Below, in pieces: positions 20,676-48,380 of a DNA stretch of 64,000 bases (position 1 is its first letter; each line of letters opens with the position of its first letter). Source of the DNA: Enchytraeus crypticus. Taxonomy: Eukaryota > Annelida > Clitellata > Enchytraeida > Enchytraeidae. The position numbers and the translations under genes are program-made. Location of the stretch: positions 411,501-475,500 of the forward strand of contig CAJHZI010000444.1 of the NCBI GenBank assembly GCA_905160935.1. Direction: 5' to 3'. A model generated the notes under the pieces. That model saw only the letters and a program-made list of their open reading frames with translations, was not told the DNA's origin and ran no database searches.

Positions 20676-20828
20676 AGTGACTGTTGTGTAGAAGAGTGCT
20701 TGTGATGTAAGATACAGATACATCATGCTGAGTATTGTAGAGTTGTGTGACATGACTGTTATGTAGAAGAGGGTTTGTGATGTAAGATAATGACACATCA
20801 TGCTGAGTATTGTAGAGATATATGACAT
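20676..20828 (+). repeat. Two tandem copies of a ~77-bp unit in the SAFB-like 3' UTR
   Basis: The segment with TGTGTAGAAGAGTGCTTGTG and ACATCATGCTGAGTATTGTA is repeated once with few changes, starting about 15 nt after the stop codon. Confidence 0.8.
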
Positions 20829-21151
20829 GAAACAATTGCTTCGTTTTACTGTTTCATCACTTTTAAGGGAAAATATCGGCATGATTGTTAAGCAACCTAT
20901 TCGCCGTGTTTCGACATGATTACTTTTTGTATTTGATATAAATTAAACCAACATCTGTATACTCCCATGCTCCCATCTAATGCCGTCAGATAATTACACA
21001 TCTGCAAGTACCTGATTAACTATATTGTAGTTGTTTTGTTGGCGATTCACACCGTGTTATTAAGTGTCTGATAGAAAAGCTACCATCACTTGCATCAAAC
21101 TGAAATCTATGGAGCCTGAATTAATTTAACATTAACAAAGTTGCACTTAGT

Positions 21152-21157
21152 AATAAA
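21152..21157 (+). terminator. Candidate polyadenylation signal AATAAA of the SAFB-like gene
   Basis: First canonical AATAAA seen after the stop at 20661, about 490 nt downstream. Position and hexamer are the only evidence. Confidence 0.35.
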
Positions 21158-23689
21158 TAATGGCTTGTTATAATAATTTTCTATTGGAGGTTAAGCGTTC
21201 TTTATGCTGTCCACTTATTTTGAACATTGATTACGCAGTTGAAGCATTGAGCGTCCAGATAATGAAATTTATTTTGAACTAAATGGATAGTTTGTACAGG
21301 TATTCTTTTCTCTTTAAATAAAAAAGAGTACCTTTTTATCGAACATTAACAATTGAACTGATTCAGTACATGACACTACTATAACACAATGAACTCCTTA
21401 GAGTCGCTACTTTGCAATTACTCCATCAGGAATAACTCAAGAGAAACAACTATATTATTGTTATTGTCCATTTTTGTATTAAAAAGGTGTGAACAACTAT
21501 TCTCTTGTACTATGTGTTGCATTATTCTACAATAATCTCGAGTTACAAATCTATGAATAAAATTATTGTTTATATGTCTGGTCATGAATGACTATGTTAA
21601 CAGCAATACTCAAAACGCCTGCGGCCACATTAAAACAGTTTATTCTCGTGCACAATTCCAGAAATGTAGTCTACAGTAGATACATCAGCTCAATATAAAC
21701 TTACATTAGAAGTAGCCCCATAATGACGGTAGTAGAAATAAGCGACTGTGAAACATAAAACACTGAAGCGGTACTTTGCAGAGAACATAAGGTAGACATT
21801 GAAAATGCTTTACACTAACTAATACATCACGGTCTACACGTTCACTGCTATGTACTGCATAAAGATATCTGCTAAGTAGAATGTATATATTTAATTCACT
21901 AATATTATTTTACTCCATTAACCTGTATCATCTGGAAAAGGTCTTGATTCGTTAATGCTGCACATTGTGTAAGTTTTATGACATGAAGAAAACTAATGTA
22001 TACCTTTACATGCTCACTGGCAACAAGCTCGTACCATGAGCTGAAGGTCAAAGGTTCGGAGCCTTGCTAGATTGTCTAACACATAGAAAATGACTGCTAG
22101 AGACTCTTGAGCATCATGGTCAAGAGTCATAGTCATAATCAATATGATTGATCATTATTAGTAGAACCTATTCATCTATACTCTACAGGGTGTTTTAGAG
22201 CTCAGTAAGTTTACATCATCAATATATAACTAAATCATTTCAAATAGTAAGCTTGATGCATATGGTTATCTCACTATACACGTATAGCATAAGAATTAGG
22301 CTTCTTAACTGAGGATCTATTGGTAAACAGTTCAAATCTCAGACCCGTGTTGTAGATAGGATTACAAAGAGTATGCTCCATATGGAACATCGTTACAGTT
22401 GGCCTTACACATCCTAAGGGAGTTAAGTATTTCACACAGTACTGCAGATTTACCTAATGCGTCGATTCGAGCGCATACTGAAAGAAGCAGAATTGAGACG
22501 ACGCAGAAATCACGTGAACAAATGCACGATCACTGAACAACATCTAAACTCAAACAACTTGAATTACCTCTCACACCAACAACAAAACAACATCTAGAAC
22601 TTCTGCATCAGTGGTTCAATTGTGTGGCACAATGGTTACGTTCTTCTCCTCTCACTCATTAGCCTGAGGTTCTAATTCAAGGCTAGCCTATCGCTGACGA
22701 TGCATTCATTTAGATAAACTTTTACAAAATTCAGCTTTGTCGTATTTCTCACCATTTAACATTTCAACGTCAAGCGAAGGCAGCCATGGAAGCAGTTGCA
22801 CGGTTAAAAATACACTCATGACCGTAGTTACTAGTGAGATAATCAAGTGTTTAAACATCAAAAGTTGCGTAAACTACTGATTCGTCACAATTTGATATTC
22901 CGCAAGCTTGAATCGATGTGCAAAGTAATGCAAAGCTCTGCGCGCCTGTATTCGGGCGTTTAAACAGTTGACATGCTATATCGCTGATTAAGAAATAATA
23001 TTCTGACTTTGTTTACGAAGTAAGCTGATTGGTCGATCAGCCTAAAGGACAGCTGTGATTGGCTGACCGACATAATTTTGGCGGTTGACCTTGTAGTTAA
23101 TAACCACGCAACATTTCTTAGTGAATACCAAAAAATTCAGAACAATAGTTAACCAACAACAGAGGATTAAACTATCAACTGATCAAGGAAAAGTTAGTAA
23201 ATGCCAGTGTCAGTCTAACTGTTATACAGTAATTAGCTGTACTACTGTAATTCTGTAATCATTCACATTTACATTTTAAGCCAGACCAGACAATTCAAGA
23301 AGGCAATTGCTCTTCAGGTAAATTACTTGTAGTGACTTCTGCCAAATTAAAAGAACATTTTATTAATTATCTGTAAACTGGCAGAAAGAGCACGTATGAA
23401 TATGATTTGAACACCAGGCACACGTCGCTCTATTAGTCATTACCATCTCGCTCAGAGACACTGCAGCAAAACCTTCAAATTACTTAATTTCAAAAATACA
23501 TCAATGAAATAAATTAGAACATGCACACTTAGAAACACATTAGATCAGCATATATACGTCACACATGGCAACACATAAATATGACACAGCAACAGCAAGC
23601 GCAACTAAACGTACAGTGACAACATTTCAAGCAGTTGTAGACACGAATATAACGTAACGAAACATGCAGCGAGTACTTAAATACAAGTG

Positions 23690-24085
23690 TATCTAAGCTC
23701 ACTTGCAGTAGTAAGTACTTTAAGTTCAAATGTATGCTCACATGCAGCAAGTACTTTAAGTGCAAATGTATCTATGCAGCAAGTACTTTAAGTACAAAAG
23801 TATCTATGCACACATGCAGCAAGCACTTTAAATATAAAAGTATCTAAGCATACATGCCGTAGGTACTTTAAGTACAAATTTATCTATGGACACATGCAGT
23901 AGGTACTTTAAGTACAAATGTATCAATGCACATATGCCGCAAGTATTCTAAATACAAATGTATTTAACCAAACATGCAGCAAGTACTCTTAAGTACAAAT
24001 GTATCTATGCACATATGCTGCAAATACTCTAAATACAAATGTATCTTTGCTCACATGCAGCAAGTACTTGCATTAGCAAAGTAGA
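23690..24085. repeat. ~40-bp minisatellite, about ten diverged copies
   Basis: Units contain CAAGTACTTTAAGTACAAAT followed by GTATCTATGCACACATGCAG. The AAGTACTTTAAGTAC core is nearly self-complementary. Confidence 0.85.
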
Positions 24086-25469
24086 TCTATGCACAAATGC
24101 AACGATACAACACCTAATAAAAAGACAGCAATGCCTCGTTGACCCAATTTCTTATAACTAAATAATACAGGAAATAGTTGCCAAATATTAACATTTATTA
24201 ATACTATTATTAATAAATATTATTAATATTAATATTTATTAAGTTAAATTTTGCATTAAAACACAACAGCAAGGATTTCATAACATGCCATAAAAATCTG
24301 AATTAAAAATCAATTCCGAAGTGCGCAAATAGATCTGTTGAACAAAACAGTAAGAACTTGAAAGGAAATTAGAACTTAGGATCTGCAACCGTTATAATAT
24401 AGTTAATATTTTATACAGTGAATAGATCGACAGGAAATTTATTACAAATTTCTATCTGAAATAGACTCCAAGAGCGATTGACTTATGGCTGCATTTACCT
24501 TGTTATTGACTTTCACTTGACACAATCTCTGACAGCTACCCTACTACCCTCGCTATAGAAATTAGCGTCTAACAGCTACTAGATATTTCGTACCTATCTC
24601 AATTATATATAATCATCTCAAATTGATGGTACACGAGTGGCATACATACACATACAGCCAATAGCACAAAGAGAGAGACAGAGAGAGATATTCACAGAGA
24701 ATGTAGAGAGAATTCAGATAAATTAAAGAGATAAGGAATCAAACGAAGCAAATATTCAAGAGGAAAGGAAAGGACACAGGATTGCCAATAATTTAGTCCC
24801 ACATCCTGTCAGAGGATGTAGAAATTAACGTTAAACCTGTCTGCAGCTAGTGAGCCAGCAAATGAACATACAACATTCACTACGATCAGTAAAATGCTGA
24901 GCTAGGAGCTCAAATGACATCTAGCATACACCACATCGCGTCAATCTTAACTGAAAACCTGCGCTGTACATTATTCACACACAGCGTAAAGTACTCGCAC
25001 TATAGATACTTGTCCATAGATACGTAAAGAGTCACTACTACACAACTGCACATATATATGACAAAGACCTACTCGCAAGTTTATAAGAAATGCTTCGCAA
25101 TATATTTCTTCTTCGATTTTTAATAAATTCTAACAAAGATATATAATCTAGGACAAAGACATCGACTTAGAACTGAACAAAGCTTGAATCAAATCAGTCA
25201 AAATGAGAATTAGCAACATGAGGTTCAACGTCCTATTCTCTACCTCACTATTCAATATTAGGGACGTCTCAAACATCATAGGTTTCAACAGCTTATCCAG
25301 CAACAGGCAGCAAGAAAATGCCCACAATCTTGAGAGCAAAAAGATCCAATGAGGCGCATGTCCAATATAGTTTAATCAGAGCAGAGTGGGACAGAATGAG
25401 CTCACTTATGAGCAAGGTCCATGGATGTTGAGTTAAGTGGAATGAGAGAGGACATGAGACCTTACATTC

Positions 25470-25605
25470 TAGGACCTTACTTCTCCTCAGCACATTTCTT
25501 TTGCAGATTAGTCTGGGTGAATTGATCTGAAGTGATGTGTGCTGTGGGGACGTCCCTGACATCATCCTTGGAAGAGGAAATGGAAGTTAAACCTTTATTA
25601 TAATT
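25470..25605 (-). repeat. Repeat D copy downstream of Rab2
   Basis: On the plus strand it reads CTTCTCCTCAGCACATTTCT, then GATCTGAAGTGATGTGTGCT and CCCTGACATCATCCTTGGAA, and ends in TTATTATAATTATTATT. The TTTATT at 25594-25599 could serve as the Rab2 polyadenylation signal on the minus strand, about 230 nt after the stop. Confidence 0.7.
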
Positions 25606-25826
25606 ATTATTAAATAGAACTGACACATTTAAATGTGTTGTTACTCTCACGTACACTGCGTCCAACGTTTATCCACAGACACTAATCACACGCAGACACG
25701 CTAGTGAGTCTATCGGCCACACGTCATAACCGAGTAGTCTATCCAATATGCCATATATACAATGCAATATGCAGATACACACACAGTTCACCCTCTGCCT
25801 GGGGGGTGAGGCTATGGGGGGAAGAA

Positions 25827-31603
<5,777 letters not shown>

Positions 31604-31847
31604 ATTTTCCGCGTAATTTCGTGCACAGATTTACTTTACCGAGGTTTGTACGAATTGGGGTGAATTAGGCGAAAAATCTCTGAAGTGACAACAAAGAATT
31701 AAAAAACTGATTTAATTGTAAATAAATAATTCAATAATGATATTCGTCAATATCACTTCCGCTATGAATATTTATCAGCATAGAGTGTTGAGAGATCTTC
31801 TGCAACCAGTATAATTGTGTTTACAGTAAAAAAAATAAATCATTATC

Positions 31848-32095
31848 ATGAAATGATCAACTATGTTGATATATATCACTTTTAGTATCACATGTTTAAA
31901 CCTTTGGGTAATTTAGGCCATTTTCCGTACAATCAGTCCCATGAATGTCTGTCTTTCTTTCAATGTCTTACTTTCAGATCAGCGCATCTGTAATTAGAAC
32001 CCATGAGAGTTCAATTCATTTCAGGATCTACATGTATATTTATTTGTTTAAATAAAACTCTAGGACGTTAACACTACGCTATTAAGACATGCAAT
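31848..32095 (-). repeat. SINE-B copy 3
   Basis: ATGATCAACTATGTTGATAT at the left, CACATGTTTAAACC and the diverged tRNA-like head at the right. Same orientation as all other copies. Confidence 0.65.
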
Positions 32096-32204
32096 ATTAA
32101 CCTAAACTAATAGTTTAACCATATTTTTATATTTTAGTTTCTTCTACCGGCTAAAAGGCATACATTTTAGCAGTTTACGAGGTGATACGATTACTGCAAA
32201 AAAC

Positions 32205-32316
32205 ATTTTTGTACTAAAAAAACATTTTTTGTACTAAAAAAACATTTTTTGTACTAAAAAAACATTTTTTGTACTAAAAAAACATTTTTTGTACTAAAAA
32301 AACATTTTTTGTAAAG
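32205..32316. repeat. 20-bp tandem repeat, six copies
   Basis: Unit GTACTAAAAAAACATTTTTT, nearly perfect. A-rich and T-rich halves make it partly self-complementary. Confidence 0.9.
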
Positions 32317-32623
32317 AATCGCTGATATTCACTCAGTTTTCGACGACTCGTAGTAATAATCCTTCGGTGAATGTCGTGCTAAAGGATATCTAAATATTAA
32401 GAAGTCAATAACGAGTGTTATTTTCATTCCCAAACATGTCGCTCCAGATGTCAGCATTACGTTGAGCTCCGTGACTTAGTTCTTTGTGATCGTTGGAAGC
32501 GTCTGAGGTTCATATTCTATCATCGCAACAAAGGAATGCATTCCAATGTCTCTCAGCTACTTCAAGCCGTGCCATTGTATCAATTATAAATTGTCCAATT
32601 CTATATTAGCTGTAAAAAATCTA

Positions 32624-32749
32624 AAAGCTAATGTTAACGTCAGTTTCCTCACTCGAAAGCGATGTCAGTGACGGGATAGCCCAGGATTTGAATCCCGCAC
32701 ATACTGATCCGCGGTCGAGTATCTTACCGACAACGCCACTGGCTCCAGG
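32624..32749 (-). repeat. SINE-A copy
   Basis: Plus strand reads AGCTAATGTTAACGTCAGTT, CACTCGAAAGCGATGTCAGT, GGATTTGAATCCCGCACAT (B-box complement) and ends GCCACTGGCTCCAG. Confidence 0.8.
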
Positions 32750-33051
32750 CAATATAAGATGTTATATACGCCTATATAAGATGTTGTTTCATGAAATCAC
32801 TTTCGGCTGAGGAATTTAAAATAAAATCCTCAAAATATAATACTGTATGGAAACTTTGAAAACATCGATGGCAAGTGGTATAGTGAATGAACGCAGGCCT
32901 GCAACTTTTTAAAAGTCCCAGTCTTATATGTGCCTAAGCACAGTAATAGATATACATGTAGAATTTCTCGAACATTCATGGTTTTAATTAACTTTTTCAG
33001 AAATACGGACAAAAGAATTATATTTGCAACTTTAACGTGTACGCCTCAATA

Positions 33052-33260
33052 GCCCTTCTAGTGCAGTGCCTAAAGGCAGGCCTATATCATATAGGCCTAA
33101 TTCTTCCAACCAATGCTAATCTTAGCCTTCGTTTTAATCTCTATATATGAATTTGTTGTCATATCATCCAGCATCCCTCATCTGGGTCTTCCTCTAACTT
33201 CTTTCCAGTGCATTCTTCCTTCTATTACATCTTTTAGCAAACCGTTCCCCTTATACTACT
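33052..33260 (-). repeat. Diverged repeat C relative
   Basis: Keeps the CTAGTGCAGTGCCTAAAGGCAG hairpin end in altered form and, on the minus strand, a GRPRM-like stretch. More diverged than the other copies. Confidence 0.4.
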
Positions 33261-33524
33261 GTATGTCCTATCCAGCTTTTCTTTCTATTACTTATCAACT
33301 TTATTAACTCTCTATCTGTACCGCCTCTTTGAAGATCTCAATACCCCGTGACTCAATAAAACAAAGTGTTCTAGAATTTAGCTTAATTATACATTTGGGT
33401 GAATTATATACAGATGTAGAGCCTAAATTAGGACGCTTCTGATGTTTATCCTAACTTATCCGGTATTTTATTTGAATGAAGTGCTAATTTTTTAAATAGC
33501 GAAGTCTTTTCCTAAAATTTTATT

Positions 33525-33830
33525 GAAGAATTTTCTTATAAATGTATAGGCTAGTATAGAATTTTCTTATAATTGTATAGGCTAGTATAGAATTTTCTTA
33601 TAATTGTATAGGCTAGTATAGAATTTTCTTATAATTGTATAGGCTAGTATAGAATTTTCTTATAATTGTATAGGCTAGTATAGAATTTTCTTATAATTGT
33701 ATAGGCTAGTATAGAATTTTCTTATAATTGTATAGGCTAGTATAGAATTTTCTTATAATTGTATAGGCTAGTATAGAATTTTCTTATAATTGTATAGGCT
33801 AGTATAGAATCTTCTTATAATTGTATAGTA
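33525..33830. repeat. 31-bp minisatellite, about ten copies
   Basis: Unit GAATTTTCTTATAATTGTAT plus AGGCTAGTATA, very homogeneous. Confidence 0.93.
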
Positions 33831-34439
33831 AACTTTTCTTATTGTTTTACTAAACACATTTCCTGCAATTGTGTAGTTTTATTGTATATTTCTTATACTG
33901 TACACGCAATTTCACTAATATACTAGGCATGTAGACAGTATATAGTGTGCTTAACGTCAAGTATCAGAAGCACGAATCGATTCACTTCAGCTGCTTCATC
34001 AACCCTTGTCTATATTCAACAATATCTCATCAGCCTGTTGAGGCAGTCAGTATGAAATTCTGCGAATGCTGGCAACTTTACGCAGAGATTTTACAAGTGT
34101 TTTGCGTTGATTAAAACGATTTCTTAGAGTTGCCTACTTATAATTTGTAATTATTAGAGTTCATACATGAATGAGCAGAATAATTCAAGACACACAAAAT
34201 GTTAGACCCATATTCCGCACTAGCTTTTGCTAGCATGACGATATTTCCGCATGTAGAAAACGTTGGACACCTACACCACAACAGATCACTAGCACTTACC
34301 TGCTTCAATTGTCTGCTTCCTATGAAACCGGAGTTTAGTTCAACTTCATCTATACGACAGTAGATTACTGATACTTAGCACTATATGGGGGGGGCATTAC
34401 TTTGGATAATCCGAAGCTGTAGTTAAATTCCATTACCAT

Positions 34440-35019
34440 CAAATACCTATTAATCTTCTCACTTTATAATAGTTGGACAGACCAGCTCTTATCACGTGAT
34501 AGTGGAACAGACCAGTTCTTATTACTTTATAGTTGGAAAGACCAGTTTTTATCACTTGATATTGGGGCAGATTCTTATTTGCAGTTCTTATCACTTGATA
34601 ATTTGATAAAGCAGTTGTTACCACTTGAATGTTCGATAGAGCAGTTGTTATCACTTGTTTGTTTGATAGATCAGTTCTTATCATTTGATAGTTGGTCAGA
34701 TAAGTTGTTATCAATTGATTGCCTGATAGAGCAGCTGTTATCACTTGTTTGTTGATCAGATCAGTTATTATCACTTGGTTGTCTGATAGAGCAGCTGTTA
34801 TAGCGTGTTGGTTGGACACTGGACAGAGCAACTGTTATCACCTTATTGGTTGGATAGAGCATTTGTTATCACTTGGTTGTCTGATAGAGCAGTTCTTATC
34901 ACTTGGTGGTTGGATAGAGCAGCTGTTATCACTTGGTGATGTTGACAGAGCAGTTCTTATCACTTTCTCGTTTGATAGATCAGTTGTTATCACTTGATAG
35001 TTGGTCAGATCAGGTGTTA

Positions 35020-35045
<26 letters not shown>
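34440..35045. repeat. Array of copies of the dopamine receptor 3' coding end
   Basis: Diverged ~31-bp units of the type GTTATCACTTGTTTGTTGAT, CAGATCAGTT. The unit at 35015-35045 is the end of the receptor reading frame itself (complement of ACTGCTCTGTCC, the last codons and TGA). The closest outside unit is at 34738-34770. Confidence 0.88.
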
Positions 35046-43896
<8,851 letters not shown>

Positions 43897-44039
43897 GGTT
43901 GGCTGCGTCAAGCAACAAGTCCTACATTTTGTAAATTTTGAATTTAAATTGTAATTTAAGTTAAATTAATTTTAATTTTTAACCAGATTAAATTATACAA
44001 CACATACATGTAAACGCACAATTCAATGACGCGATCCAC

Positions 44040-44275
44040 TAGGATATGGGTTATAACGCGGACCACTGTTCACTTAACGCAGACCATTATTCACATAACG
44101 CGGACCACTATTCACACAACGCGGACCACTATTCACATAACGCGGACCATTGTTCACATAACACGGACCTCTATACACCTAACGCGGACCATTGTTCACA
44201 TAACGTTGTCCACATAACGCGGACCATTGCTCACATAACGCGGACCACTGTTCACATAACACTGTTCACATGAAG
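44040..44275. repeat. 21-bp minisatellite upstream of the dopamine receptor
   Basis: About eleven units of CGCGGACCACTATTCACATA plus A. It is CG-containing in an AT-rich setting, 140-380 nt upstream of the start codon, so it lies in the 5' UTR or promoter zone. Confidence 0.9.
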
Positions 44276-44989
44276 TGGACCACTGATTTCAGTGGCTGTG
44301 ATTTAAACTTGACTTTCATCACGGCAGGATTACCTCTTGCCTCAGTCGTGCTCGCTAATATTGTCTCCATTATGAACAGAACTGAGAAATCAATCATGGC
44401 AATCGATGAGGATTCGGCACAAGAAAGGCTTTCATTCAGGATTATGAACGACTGGAAAGCTTTGAGTGGAAGAATGACCTGCTTTAATTGATCTAATCAC
44501 CTTGGAAAAATCAATGAGAAAGACTTGCCCAATAAAGTTAGGTATATACTTGATTGGCAGTTCTGTAATTTAATTACTTAAGTTTTGTTGGTTTTTAAAT
44601 TTTATTCGTTTTTTATTAATTGTAATTTTTAAAATTTGTGACAGTGTTTATAATCCCGTATTGCACGAGTTAGAGGGTGATTGATTTTACTTCAAAACTA
44701 TTTTCGAGCTTTTAAAGATGGGCAAATCTGAAAATTATCCGAGATTTTAAAGATGAGCAAATCTCTAAACTTTCTGAGATTTTAAAGACGGGCAAGATTT
44801 GAATGAACAAATTTAAGCGTTTGACTCTTTTTTCGACATAGCGCTGAGCATACTGATAATTGAAAATATAGGAAGTGTGGAGAATTAATTGATTTGCTTA
44901 TTGTTATCTCAGAAGTCTGCCATTGTAGAGAATTGAGATGAGAGAGTGACGCTCAAATGTTCAGATGAACATTTTCATATGAACATTCC

Positions 44990-45415
44990 CGGTTTACTTT
45001 ACCCCCTCTCTAGTCTCTCTCTCCCTTTTCTTCTCTCTCTCTCTCTCTCTTTCAGTGTATATTTGCTTCTCTCTTTCTTTCTTTCTCTCTCTCTCTCTCG
45101 CTCTCCCTCTCTTCATTTTTTCAGTCATCGAGAGTGCAAGTATGTACAAATATACACTTCCATTCTCTCTTTGTCTCTTTCAAGATATCTTTCGCTATCT
45201 TTATCTATATCTTACTCTTTCTCTTTCTCTCTCTCTCTCTCTCTTTCTCTCTATCTCCTTAAAATATATCTATCGCTATCATTCTCTATCTATATCTGTC
45301 TCTCTTCCTATCTCTCTTTCTTTCTCTCTCTCTCTCTTCCCATCTCTCTATCTCTCTCTCTGCCCTCTCTCTCTCCCTCTCTTTCCCTATCTCTCTCTCT
45401 CTCTCTCTGCCTCTG
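44990..45415. repeat. CT-rich low-complexity tract
   Basis: TCTCTC runs with TTTC and ATCT variants. Long Ser/Leu open frames here are artefacts. Confidence 0.92.
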
Positions 45416-45869
45416 ATATAAGCTATGACCCAAGCAAGAGTCACCCCAGTGAATCAGCTGAGATATGCACCCCGAGGCGTCCGATACACTTACACCGCAG
45501 ATACACCCCCCTTTCTAATTCTCAATGTCTTCTAACCCCCCCCCCCCTCCCCTCATCTCTTCACAGCTTAGAGCAACAAGTCGAATATTTGGCTTAACTT
45601 AATTTTTTAAAAACTTACCAAAAACCTGATCACTAGGAATAGATCTACAAAATACCTTACGTGATATTGTAGTGGCGACTAATTCAACTCTCATTAGTCT
45701 CTGCAGTAAAAAGAACGTATGAAGATTATGAAATATAGCCTTCAATCTTTCATTTTAAAAATGCTTAATTTACAAACTTTACACTAATAAATTTTCTCTG
45801 TTCTAGCAAAGTGCTGGCAATAGATATAGCTAATATAAATGTGTATCATGTACCTCTCATTCAATAAGA

Positions 45870-45870
45870 C

Positions 45871-45910
<40 letters not shown>

Positions 45911-46299
45911 AAGAAAGAAAGAGAGAGAGACAGAGACAGAGACACACAGAGAGAGAGAGAGACAGAGAGAGACAGCGAGAGAGAGAGAGAGAAACAAATA
46001 AATTTGAAATTTTATATCAATTGCTGTTGCACATAAGACATACATGTAGTACTATAAACAGCAACACATACACACAAGCACACACACACACTAGCTATGA
46101 CGTCAGTGAGGACACACGATATTCTATCTAGTTGACTACCTAGCATCATACGAACATGATGTTACGTGAACGACGACAAGCAAATAAAATTAAGAAACGA
46201 ACAGGAATAGTATATATAAAACATACTTAACGTACAATATATATGTATATGTATATATATATATGTATATTTATATATATATCTGTATATATACATGTA

Positions 46300-46369
<70 letters not shown>

Positions 46370-46370
46370 A
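45870..46370. repeat. GA tract and TA tract
   Basis: GA-rich at 45870-45995 and a TA/TATG microsatellite at 46240-46370, separated by unique sequence. Confidence 0.9.
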
Positions 46371-46847
46371 TTTTATATGTTATAAAATTAAACTAAGAAG
46401 ACCCTCTGTCTAGTGAAAGATCATTTTAGAAAATATTTAGATTAAAACGAAACTAATCCTCTATTACTACACAACGTCTAAAAACCCTGATCCACACACC
46501 TTCTCGTCTGTTATTACGTCGAGAATTTTTATTTTAACGGCCAAGTCATGTTCCGTGTATGATTTCAATGGATGACAGCTTTCCATCTCTTCCATTCCAA
46601 GACTCGTTCCATTCCAGGCGAATTATTTTCCAAAACTCTCCTTACAACTTATTTCCAAATCAACCAAATTGCTCTCCATTCGGAGTTTCTTGAAATAGAA
46701 TCGAATCTGGGTTTTTGCTGCGCAGTATCTTTACATTACGGCTCTTTCTAACCAAGCAAAAATTTTATCCTTGAAAGGTAGAGTTGCACTATTATGATCT
46801 CGCTATCTCTTGTGGTCTCTGTACTTTAATCAAAATTCTGACTTACT

Positions 46848-47200
46848 TGGGTAAGTCAGTGACGGGCGAGCCCAGGATTTGAACCCGCACATACTGATCC
46901 GTGGTCGAGTATCGTACCGACATTGCCAATGGCTCCAGCCGGAAAACACTGACTCCAGTTGAAAACACTGGATAGCCACCGGTTCATTTAAGTGTTGAAT
47001 TTCGCGATTTGAGATTAAAATGAACCGGTGGCTGTCCGGTGTTTTCAACTGGAGTCAGTGTTTTCCGGCTCGAGCCATTGGCAATGTCGGTAAGATACTC
47101 GACCGCGGATCAGTATGTGCGGGTTCAAATCCGGGGCTCGCCGGTCACTGACATCGCTTTTCGAGTGAGGAAACTGACGTTAACATTAGCTTTACCAGCA
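46848..47200. repeat. Large inverted repeat with a SINE-A copy in each arm
   Basis: Left arm: reversed SINE-A, then CCGGAAAACACTGACTCCAG ... CCACCGGTTCATTT. Right arm: its near-perfect complement (AAATGAACCGGTGGCTGTCC ... CAGTGTTTTCCGG), then a forward SINE-A. Arms are about 145 bp with few mismatches, and the loop is about 40 bp (46990-47020). Confidence 0.85.
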
Positions 47201-47261
47201 CACCTTCAGTCAACAAGTACTCATTCCGAACAGTTGTACAATGCTCATAAACCTCTCTGAT

Positions 47262-47490
47262 ACAAAGCCTGTTAAGCCCTGCCCTATAAAGCCCTGTCCC
47301 ATAAAACCCTGCCCTACAAAGCCCTACCCTATAAAGCCCTGCCCTATGAAGCCCTGCCCTATGAAGCCCTGCCCTATAAAGCCCTGCCCTATAAAGACCT
47401 GCCCTATAAAGCCCTGCCTTATAAAGCCCTGCTCTATAAATCCCTACCCTCTAAAGCCCTGCCCTATAAGGCCTTGCCCTATTCCGGAGA
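47262..47490. repeat. 15-bp minisatellite
   Basis: About 15 units of CCTATAAAGCCCTGC. In frame it would encode an IKPCP pentapeptide repeat, but there is no gene context. Confidence 0.92.
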
Positions 47491-47924
47491 AGTCCTCAGC
47501 GCTCTGTGTTTATGAAGCCTTTGATTCGATCACCGGTTCGATGTTTGCGCTATTCTTAGAGTCGAGATATTGAATCAAGACCGGTGTTCACGAAATGTGC
47601 CAAAAGAAAAACTATTTCCTCCTCCATCCCCGAACTGAAATCATAACCGCAGCCCTGGTTAACTGCTGACATATCATAACGATTTGCAGAAGACGCACAA
47701 ACTTCTGACGCAGTTCTAAATATTTTAATCCTCTGATATTTATCTAAACTCGTAATTATCTTAAAAATACCCATTTTTAAATATCTTCACTTTAATCATT
47801 TCTAATTCCGACTCGATCTAAGGATGGTAAGATTCCGGTGTTGACCGGAAATATTTGCAAATAAATTGAAATGTTTATGAGAGCTTGCAGAAAATTATAA
47901 CTAATTTGATCAGGAATCTCTCCC

Positions 47925-48055
47925 TTCTCTCTCTCTCACACACACACACACTCTCTCTCTCTCTCCTTTGCTCTCTCTCACTCACTCACTCACACACTCA
48001 CTCAATCACTCTCTCTCTCTCTCTCTCTCTCTCGCTCTCTCTCCCTCTCTTAAAT
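47925..48055. repeat. CT/CACT microsatellite
   Basis: TCTC and ACTC runs. Confidence 0.9.
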
Positions 48056-48380
48056 CTACTCCGCCTCTATTCTACACTGTTCTCCACTCCACCTCACATA
48101 GCGTCCATTACACCTCGGCAGGAAATGTCCGAACAAACTTTGCAGTGGAAGAGCTAAGCCATCGCTCTATCGGAAGCTATCGAGTAACAATATTAGCCGG
48201 GATAACGCGTTTATCTGAGGCTGAAACCAGACTCCGTGTCATAGGCCCTCTTCCTTCCCTCCCTTAACCCCCCATTATTTCACAACTCCCAGTCCACTTC
48301 CCATCAGTAGTGGCGTCTTCTTGAGTCCGGGAAATATAGGACTACTAGCTTGGAAAACGGTGATACTCTAAAAGCTGGTA

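Larger units (their letters stand above)
20830..25590. other. Intergenic region between two convergent genes
   Basis: Between the 3' ends of the SAFB-like gene and Rab2. No convincing coding exon was seen. A few weak tRNA-like patches occur near 22050, 22310 and 22630 (B-box-like GGTTCGGAGCC, CAGTTCAAATC), too degenerate to call. A minisatellite occupies 23690-24085, and repeat D the last 130 bp. Confidence 0.5.
31604..35019. other. Region between Rab2 start and dopamine receptor end
   Basis: Holds the Rab2 upstream region (31604-31700, no clear TATA box), a SINE-B, a SINE-A, a diverged repeat C and three tandem arrays, listed separately. No coding exon was seen. Confidence 0.5.

Noticed and set aside
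20386..20882. Minus-strand open frames of 90-149 codons
   Set aside because: Shadow of SAFB-like exon 17 and the 77-bp 3' UTR repeat on the other strand.
22020..22690. Possible tRNA genes near 22050, 22310 and 22630
   Set aside because: Each has one promoter-box-like stretch but no cloverleaf I could pair.
33525..33830. Regular 31-bp repeats that look like a CRISPR array
   Set aside because: The repeats are contiguous with no unique spacers and lie in an animal genome; an ordinary minisatellite. The same applies to 16690-16925 and 30230-30605.
44946..45597. Ser/Leu-rich open frames up to 180 codons
   Set aside because: CT microsatellite translation, like the frames at 47885-48267, 60799-61143 and 62904-63155.
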